Source: RGIG4608 sp045631445 (lineage in GTDB: Bacteria > Bacillota > Clostridia > Oscillospirales > CAG-272). Taken from it: a stretch of 64,000 nucleotides of DNA. Below, piece after piece: positions 58,397 to 64,000 of the stretch (its first letter is position 1; the number at the start of each line of letters is the position of its first letter). Below the pieces are notes generated by a model that saw nothing but the letters and a program-made list of their open reading frames with translations, was not told where the DNA came from and did no database searches. Location: positions 33,614 through 97,613 of the forward strand of contig JAZQUS010000067.1 in NCBI GenBank assembly GCA_045631445.1. The letters run 5' to 3'. A program made the translations under genes and the position numbers.

Positions 58397-61192
58397 ATGG
58401 CAAAGGATTACACAAGTTCCTTAAATCTTCCAAGCACAAAATTTGAGATGAGAGCAAATCTTCCTACAAGAGAACCTCTTATGCTTGAATATTGGAACAG
58501 CATCAACCTCTACGGTCAGATGCAGGAGAGACGCGCAGGCAGACCTACTTTCGTAGTTCACGACGGCCCTCCATTCTCAAACGGAAATATCCACATGGGT
58601 ACTTCCTTGAACAAAATTTTGAAGGATTTCATTAACAAGTCAAAGGTGATGGAAGGCTACCTTGTACCCTTTACTCCCGGTTGGGACAACCACGGTATGC
58701 CCATTGAATCTGCCATCATCAAAAAGAATAAGATTGACAGAAAGAAGATGAGCATTTCCGACTTCCGTCGTCAGTGCCACGAATTTGCGCAGGACTACGT
58801 TAACATTCAGATGGGTCAGTTCAAGCGTCTTGGCGTTGTTGCGGATTGGGAGCGTCCTTATCTTACAATGAACCCCGAATTCGAGGCAAGAGAAGTTCTT
58901 GTTTTCGGTGAAATGTTCAAGAAGGGTTACATCTACAAGGGTCTTAAGCCCGTTTATTGGTGCCCTAAGGATGAAACTGCTCTTGCAGAGGCGGAAATCG
59001 AATACAAGACCGACAAGTGTACTTCCATTTACGTTAAGTTCCGTGTGAACGATGACATGGGCAAGCTTGACGGTATTTGCGACAAGAACAACACATATTT
59101 CATCATTTGGACAACTACAACTTGGACTCTCCCCGGCAACCTTGCAATCGCTCTCAATCCTGATGAGGATTATGTTGTTGCAAAGGCAGAAAACGGTGAG
59201 TGCTACATCGTAGCAGAGGCACTTCTTCCTAAGACAATGGAAGAGGGCGGAATTGAAAACTATGAAGTGCTTACAAAGATGCCCGGTAGAGAATTTGAAT
59301 ACATGAAGGCGCAGCATCCTTTCATTGAAAGAGAAAGTCTTGTTTGCGTAGCTGATTACGTTACTATGGATAGTGGTACAGGTTGCGTTCACACAGCTCC
59401 CGGTTTTGGTGCGGACGACTACAACACTTGTCAGAGATACGGTATTGAAATCATCGTTCCCGTTGATGACCGCGGTTATCAGACAAAGGATGCGGGCAAA
59501 TTTGCAGGTCTTTACTATGAAGAATCCAACAAGGCAATTCTTGCGGATATGGTAGAAAGCGGCGCTCTCTTTGCATCAAAGGAATTCGAGCACGAATATC
59601 CTCACTGCTGGAGATGTAAGAATCCCATTATCTTCCGTGCTACTCCTCAGTGGTTCTGCTCAGTTGAAGCATTCAAAGATGATGCCGTTGCTGCTTGTCA
59701 GGGCGTTCAGTGGCTTCCTGAATGGGGTGGTGACAGAATGGAGCAGATGATTAGAGAAAGAGCGGATTGGTGTATCTCTCGTCAGCGTCATTGGGGTCTT
59801 CCTATTCCTGTATTCTACTGTGAAGATTGCGGAAAGCCCATTTGCACAGATGAAACAATTAAGAGAGTTTCCGAGATTTTTGGAGTAGAGGGCTCTAATG
59901 CTTGGTTTGATAAAGAGGCAAGTGAGCTTCTTCCTGAAGGCTTTGTATGTCCTCACTGTGGCGGTGTTCACTTTACAAAAGAGCACAACACACTTGACGG
60001 TTGGTTTGACTCCGGTTCCTCACACTTCTGCGCTCCTGACCTCTATCGTGAAATCGGTGAGCCCGCAGACGTATATCTTGAGGGTGCTGACCAGTACAGA
60101 GGTTGGTTCCAGTCATCTCTTCTCACTGCAGTTGGTGCAGTTGGAAGTGGCGCTCCCTTCAAGACCGTTCTTACACACGGTTGGGTAGTTGACGGAGAGG
60201 GCAAGGCGATGCACAAGTCCCTTGGTAACTCCATTGCTCCCGAAGAAATGGTTGGTAAATACGGTGCGGACCTTGTTCGTCTTTGGGTTGCTTCAAGTGA
60301 CTATCGCGTTGACGTTCGTGTTTCCGACAACATCTTTAAGCAGCTTTCCGAAACATATAGAAAGATAAGAAATACAAGCCGTATTATTCTTGCTAACCTT
60401 AACGATTTCAATCCCGATACGGATATGGTTGCACTTGACGAGCTTTACGATATTGACAAGTGGGCTCTTAGCCGTCTTAATAATCTTGCAAAGGTTATTC
60501 GCGAAGGATATGATACATTTGAATTCCATACAGTTTACCACAGTGTAAACAACTTCTGCACAAACGATCTTTCCAAGCTCTATATCGACATTACAAAGGA
60601 TAGAGTTTACGTTGAAAAGAGTGATAGCAAGGCAAGAAGAAGCGCACAGACGGCTATGTACCTCATTATTTCAGGTATGACACGTCTTATCGCTCCTATG
60701 CTTTCATTTACTGCAGAGGAAATTTGGCAGGCAATGCCTCACTCAAAGGATGATATTAAGGATAGTGTATTCCTTAACCTTATGCCCGAATACAGTGAAG
60801 AAATGAACTTTGGTGACGTTAGCGAGAATTGGAACAAGCTCTTCACACTTCGTGATGACGTTATGAAGGCGCTTGAGCTTGCTCGTGCTTCCAAGCTTAT
60901 TGGTAAGTCACTTGATGCTAAGGTTACTATCTATACAACTAATGAAGAACACAAGGCGCTTCTTGACAGCTTTGCAACTGATCTTGCAACTGTATTCATC
61001 GTTTCACAGGCACACGTTGTTGCAGGTGAAGGCGTTGACGGTGCATTCTCTGAAACTGAAAGCGGAATTGCGGTTCTTGTTGAAAAGGCGGACGGACACA
61101 AGTGTGACCGTTGCTGGACATATTCAACTGAAGGTGTTCAGGACGAGGAAGGCTTCATCTGCGAAAGATGCAGAAAAATTCTTGAAGCATAA
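58397..61192 (+). CDS. ileS: Isoleucyl-tRNA synthetase with variant signature motifs
   Basis: 931 residues. It charges tRNA-Ile. The HIGH region reads NIHMGTSLNKILKDF (last His replaced by Thr) and the KMSKS region reads KAMHKSLGN. The remaining fold is typical: GWDNHGMPIES, the CP1 editing region MDSGTGCVHTAPGFGADDY, and a C-terminal zinc ribbon CDRCW...CERC. I recall similar motif variants in other clostridial IleRS, so it is probably active. A T-box controls it; lspA follows 11 bases on. Confidence 0.95.
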   Translation: MAKDYTSSLNLPSTKFEMRANLPTREPLMLEYWNSINLYGQMQERRAGRPTFVVHDGPPFSNGNIHMGTSLNKILKDFINKSKVMEGYLVPFTPGWDNHGMPIESAIIKKNKIDRKKMSISDFRRQCHEFAQDYVNIQMGQFKRLGVVADWERPYLTMNPEFEAREVLVFGEMFKKGYIYKGLKPVYWCPKDETALAEAEIEYKTDKCTSIYVKFRVNDDMGKLDGICDKNNTYFIIWTTTTWTLPGNLAIALNPDEDYVVAKAENGECYIVAEALLPKTMEEGGIENYEVLTKMPGREFEYMKAQHPFIERESLVCVADYVTMDSGTGCVHTAPGFGADDYNTCQRYGIEIIVPVDDRGYQTKDAGKFAGLYYEESNKAILADMVESGALFASKEFEHEYPHCWRCKNPIIFRATPQWFCSVEAFKDDAVAACQGVQWLPEWGGDRMEQMIRERADWCISRQRHWGLPIPVFYCEDCGKPICTDETIKRVSEIFGVEGSNAWFDKEASELLPEGFVCPHCGGVHFTKEHNTLDGWFDSGSSHFCAPDLYREIGEPADVYLEGADQYRGWFQSSLLTAVGAVGSGAPFKTVLTHGWVVDGEGKAMHKSLGNSIAPEEMVGKYGADLVRLWVASSDYRVDVRVSDNIFKQLSETYRKIRNTSRIILANLNDFNPDTDMVALDELYDIDKWALSRLNNLAKVIREGYDTFEFHTVYHSVNNFCTNDLSKLYIDITKDRVYVEKSDSKARRSAQTAMYLIISGMTRLIAPMLSFTAEEIWQAMPHSKDDIKDSVFLNLMPEYSEEMNFGDVSENWNKLFTLRDDVMKALELARASKLIGKSLDAKVTIYTTNEEHKALLDSFATDLATVFIVSQAHVVAGEGVDGAFSETESGIAVLVEKADGHKCDRCWTYSTEGVQDEEGFICERCRKILEA

Positions 61193-61203
61193 AGGAGATT
61201 ATA

Positions 61204-61755
61204 ATGCTTATATGGCTTATGATAATGGCTGGGGTAATCTTTCTTGACCAGCTTTCCAAGTGGCTTACGGTTATCAATCTTGATTTCGGTGAGAGCTTTC
61301 CGCTTATTGAAAATGTTTTTCACTTTACATACGTGAGAAACACGGGTGCGGCGTTTAGTATATTCAATGAACCCGATGAACGTTGGATTTTTATGAGTAT
61401 TTCGACTGTTGCTTTAGTTGCGCTTTCTATATACTTGTGGTTCAATCGTAAAAAGGGTGCGCTTCTTTGCGTCGCTTTAAGCTTTATTATCGGCGGCGGA
61501 ATTGGTAATATGATTGACCGTTGCTTGCTTAAATACGTTATTGATATGCTTGATTTCCGTCTTATTAATTTTGCGGTATTCAACGTTGCGGATTCATTTG
61601 TTTGCATTGGTGTTGGTTTATTCGCATTTGCTGTTCTTCGCGAAGAAATTCAAGCAATGAAGAATGAAAAGGCGGCAAAGCTTGCGACACAAGGCAAAGA
61701 AACACCTGCGGAGAGTGACGAAAATGAACAAAACGATACTGACCTTAATAATTGA
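61204..61755 (+). CDS. lspA: Lipoprotein signal peptidase
   Basis: 183 residues with four membrane helices. The catalytic aspartates are in GNMIDR and FAVFNVADS; the substrate-side motif is YVRNTGAAFSIF. It cleaves signal peptides after Lgt lipidation. The tail is hydrophilic (ESDENEQND) and overlaps rluD by 32 bases. A GGAG SD lies 7 bases before the ATG. Confidence 0.96.
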   Translation: MLIWLMIMAGVIFLDQLSKWLTVINLDFGESFPLIENVFHFTYVRNTGAAFSIFNEPDERWIFMSISTVALVALSIYLWFNRKKGALLCVALSFIIGGGIGNMIDRCLLKYVIDMLDFRLINFAVFNVADSFVCIGVGLFAFAVLREEIQAMKNEKAAKLATQGKETPAESDENEQNDTDLNN

Positions 61756-62671
61756 TAACATAGGGCAGAGAATTGACACAGTTGTTGCGGAGCGTGAGAA
61801 AATCTCGCGCTCTGCAGGTGCAAAACTCGTTGAGAGTGGTGCGGTGCTTGTTAATTCAAAGGTCGTTGCCAAGAATTATAAGATAAGAGAAAATGATATA
61901 ATTGAGATTTTTCACCCTGAAGTTCAGGAGTGCGAGGTTGAGGCGCAAAATATTCCCATTGACATTGTTTATGAGGATGATGATATTATCGTTGTGAACA
62001 AGGAGTCGGGAATGGTGGTGCATCCTGCGGCGGGCAATCCCGATGGGACACTAGTTAACGCGCTTTTGTATCATTGCGGTGATTCGCTTTCGGGTGTTGG
62101 CGGTGTTGCGCGCCCCGGAATTGTTCACAGAATTGACAAGGACACAAGTGGTCTTTTGGTTGTTGCCAAAAATGACGATGCGCATATATCTCTTTCGGAG
62201 CAGCTTAAAACTCACTCGGTGAGCAGAGTTTATCACGCTATAGTTGTGGGAAATCTTAAGGAGCTTTCGGGTACAGTTAACGAGCCGATTGGTCGCCATC
62301 CCGTTGACAGAAAGAAGATGGCGGTTATTAAAAACGAGGCGTACACATCGCGCGAGGCGATTACTCATTACCGTGTGATAAAGCGTTTTCACGGATTTGA
62401 TTACGTTCAATGCGTGCTTGAAACGGGTAGAACGCACCAAATCAGAGTGCATATGGCTTATCTTGGGCATCCGCTTCTCGGTGACGAGGTTTACGGTGGC
62501 AATAAAACACGTTTTCAAACCTTGCACAAGGATTGCATTAGCGGTCAATGTCTTCACGCGAAGGAATTACATTTGACTCATCCAAGAACCGAGGACAGAA
62601 TGACTTTTACCTCCGACTTGCCCGATAATTTTAAGAGGGTGCTTGAGTTGATGGAGAAGACTTGTACATAA
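61724..62671 (+). CDS. rluD: RluA-family rRNA/tRNA pseudouridine synthase
   Basis: 315 residues from the ATG at 61724. The N-terminal S4 domain (SRSAGAKLVESGAVLVNSKVV) precedes the synthase core. The catalytic aspartate is in HRIDKDTSGLLVVAK, with RTHQIRVHMAYLGHPLLGD following. In Firmicutes the gene after lspA (ylyB type) is assigned to the RluD branch; the modified site cannot be read from sequence. Confidence 0.9.
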   Translation: MNKTILTLIIDNIGQRIDTVVAEREKISRSAGAKLVESGAVLVNSKVVAKNYKIRENDIIEIFHPEVQECEVEAQNIPIDIVYEDDDIIVVNKESGMVVHPAAGNPDGTLVNALLYHCGDSLSGVGGVARPGIVHRIDKDTSGLLVVAKNDDAHISLSEQLKTHSVSRVYHAIVVGNLKELSGTVNEPIGRHPVDRKKMAVIKNEAYTSREAITHYRVIKRFHGFDYVQCVLETGRTHQIRVHMAYLGHPLLGDEVYGGNKTRFQTLHKDCISGQCLHAKELHLTHPRTEDRMTFTSDLPDNFKRVLELMEKTCT

Positions 62672-62672
62672 C

Positions 62673-62708
62673 AAAAATCCTTACCCATATTTCAGGGTAA
62701 GGATTTTT
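62673..62708. terminator. Bidirectional terminator between rluD and gpmI
   Basis: The stem AAAAATCCTTACCC / GGGTAAGGATTTTT with an 8-base loop. A and T runs on both sides serve the two convergent genes. Confidence 0.92.
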
Positions 62709-62722
62709 ATTTTTAGGTTTGA

Positions 62723-64000
62723 TTATTTAACTTCAATAATTGATTCGTTCCACATATCAGGTGCTTCGTAGCCGAGGAGGTTAACCATTGTTGCGGCAAC
62801 GTTTGCAAGGCCGAACTGACCGTTATCTGACTTTACTGTGTAATTTGCAGAGTAGAAATTATCATAGATGATGCAGGGAACGGGGTTGAGTGTATGGCTT
62901 GTTTTAGACTTGAAGCTGCCGTCCTTTTCGGGTTTGGGCTGCTTTGTCTTTTTGTCCATTTCATACATTTCGTCTGCGTTTCCGTGGTCGGCAGTAATGA
63001 GAGCAACACCGTGGAGCTTATCAACTACGTCGATAATTCTCTTGAGCTGAAGGTCGAGTGCTTCCATTGAGCAACGAGTTGCTTGGAGGTTTCCTGTGTG
63101 ACCTACCATATCACCGTTGGGGAAGTTTACACGAAGATATGCGTATTTTCCGCTTTCAAGACATTCGATGAGCTTATCTGTGATCTCTGCACACTTCATC
63201 CAAGGTCTCTGCTCGAAGGGAACAACGTCGGAGGGAATTTCGATATATGTTTCGAGTTCTTCGGAGAATTTACCGGACTTGTTTCCGTTCCAGAAGTAAG
63301 TTACGTGACCGTATTTCTGTGTTTCGGAGATTGCGAGCTGGCTTACGCCTGCGTCTGTGAGATATTCACCGAGAGTGTTTGTGATTTCGGGGGGATTTAC
63401 AAGGTACTTTGAAGGAATATGAAGGTCGCCATCGTATTCGAGCATACCTGCGTAAACTACGTTAGGAACGCGAACTCTGTCGAATTTATCGAATTCTGCA
63501 CCGCCTTCAAATGCCTTGGAAATTTCGATTGAACGGTCACCGCGGAAGTTATAGAAGATTACGCTATCACCGTCGTTGATTGTGCCAACGGGCTCACCGT
63601 TTTCTGCAATAACGAAGGGGGGGAGGTCCTGGTCGATAACCTTGTATTCTGCGCGGTATGTTTCAACTGCCTTTGCTGCGCAGCAGAACTGTCTGCCTTC
63701 ACCAAGAACGTGTGTTTTCCAACCAAGGTCAACCATTGCCCAGTTTGCTTCGTATCTATCCATTGTGATTTTCATTCTACCACCGCCACTTGCGATGCGA
63801 GCATCAAATCCATCACCGTTAAGTGTTGCAAGGAAATCTTCAAAGGGAAGAATGTATTCAAGGGCACTTGTTTCACCAACGTCACGACCGTCGATAAGAA
63901 TATGAATTCTAACCTTATTTACACCCTCAACCTTTGCCTGCTCAAGCATAGCTTTAAGGTGGTCGATGTGGGAGTGAACGTTACCGTCGGAGAAAAGACC
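62723..64000 (-). CDS. gpmI: 2,3-bisphosphoglycerate-independent phosphoglycerate mutase (N-terminus outside window)
   Basis: 425 residues are visible. The frame is open to the window edge, where it reads LFSDGNVHSHIDHLKAMLE, the conserved start of the phosphotransferase insert domain. Further motifs are RIHILIDGRDVGETSA, YNFRGDRSIEIS, RVNFPNGDMVGHTGN and ITADHGNADEMYEMD (metal ligands). It interconverts 2- and 3-phosphoglycerate in glycolysis using two Mn ions. The first roughly 90 residues, with the phosphorylated serine, lie beyond base 64000. Confidence 0.96.
   Translation of the reverse strand, partial: GLFSDGNVHSHIDHLKAMLEQAKVEGVNKVRIHILIDGRDVGETSALEYILPFEDFLATLNGDGFDARIASGGGRMKITMDRYEANWAMVDLGWKTHVLGEGRQFCCAAKAVETYRAEYKVIDQDLPPFVIAENGEPVGTINDGDSVIFYNFRGDRSIEISKAFEGGAEFDKFDRVRVPNVVYAGMLEYDGDLHIPSKYLVNPPEITNTLGEYLTDAGVSQLAISETQKYGHVTYFWNGNKSGKFSEELETYIEIPSDVVPFEQRPWMKCAEITDKLIECLESGKYAYLRVNFPNGDMVGHTGNLQATRCSMEALDLQLKRIIDVVDKLHGVALITADHGNADEMYEMDKKTKQPKPEKDGSFKSKTSHTLNPVPCIIYDNFYSANYTVKSDNGQFGLANVAATMVNLLGYEAPDMWNESIIEVK

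Overview
The window is chromosomal DNA of a low-to-moderate-GC Gram-positive bacterium, most likely an uncultured gut-type member of the Clostridia (Bacillota). Three T-box leaders (Thr, Val, Ile), an infC-rpmI-rplT operon with an attenuator leader, the ylxM-ffh-rpsP-khpA block, the rnc/radical-SAM/smc/ftsY block, the yhbY-nadD-yqeK-LCP-rsfS-leuS block and sepF-ylmH-ileS-lspA-rluD all point there. So do vegetative promoters of the TTGACA-N17-TATAAT type, most with a TG-extended -10. No rRNA, tRNA, CRISPR array, transposase or intact prophage was seen. This is mostly a housekeeping region.

Layout. 1-1690: sugar metabolism (partial aldose epimerase, manA). 1740-3105: a promoter, a long fold-back leader ending in an intrinsic terminator just before the Shine-Dalgarno (SD), and a membrane-anchored Cys-repeat protein. 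3159-9540 (minus): thrS and valS under T-boxes, a methylglyoxal-synthase-like protein lacking the usual active-site motifs, and an orphan winged-helix domain. 9600-14411 (plus): a two-gene holin-like cassette, a dispersed element, then alr, two tandem CPBP membrane proteases and tadA. 14476-20638: acpP (minus), comEC, an unknown membrane protein, pcrA (minus). 20750-30000: translation, RNA modification and DNA uptake genes (infC, rpmI, rplT, a SpoU-type methyltransferase, dprA, topA, trmFO, rnc, a radical SAM protein). 30003-41401: smc, ftsY, an ITPase, then yhbY to leuS and rpsU. 41457-44465 (minus): an unknown protein, khpA, rpsP, ffh, ylxM. 44641-49592: an M16 protease pair, lgt, folD, a cyclase-family protein. 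49592-51476: dispersed repeats with a Cys-repeat lipoprotein and a 57-residue DUF6472-like protein. 51477-53684: methionine synthesis by O-acetylhomoserine. 53797-62671: miaA, a HlyD-like protein, yggS, sepF, ylmH, ileS, lspA, rluD. 62723-64000 (minus): partial gpmI.

How the genes fit together. Aminoacyl-tRNA synthetase supply is set by uncharged tRNA through T-boxes. Ribosome parts are autogenously controlled: infC starts at an ATA codon downstream of an attenuator. MetA carries Glu111, which predicts acetyl-CoA use, so it should feed the adjacent O-acetylhomoserine sulfhydrylase, whose promoter spacer is a perfect palindrome. lgt and lspA together process lipoproteins such as the one at 50052.

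The least ordinary signals are the following: (1) the 1844-2124 leader with competing terminator and antiterminator pairings; (2) a family of modular dispersed elements bounded by GATTTATCGG/CCGATAAATC ends, two copies of which keep a hairpin while its sequence changes; (3) a Thr T-box separated from thrS by about 400 bases of repeat DNA; (4) the active-site-less MgsA-like protein.
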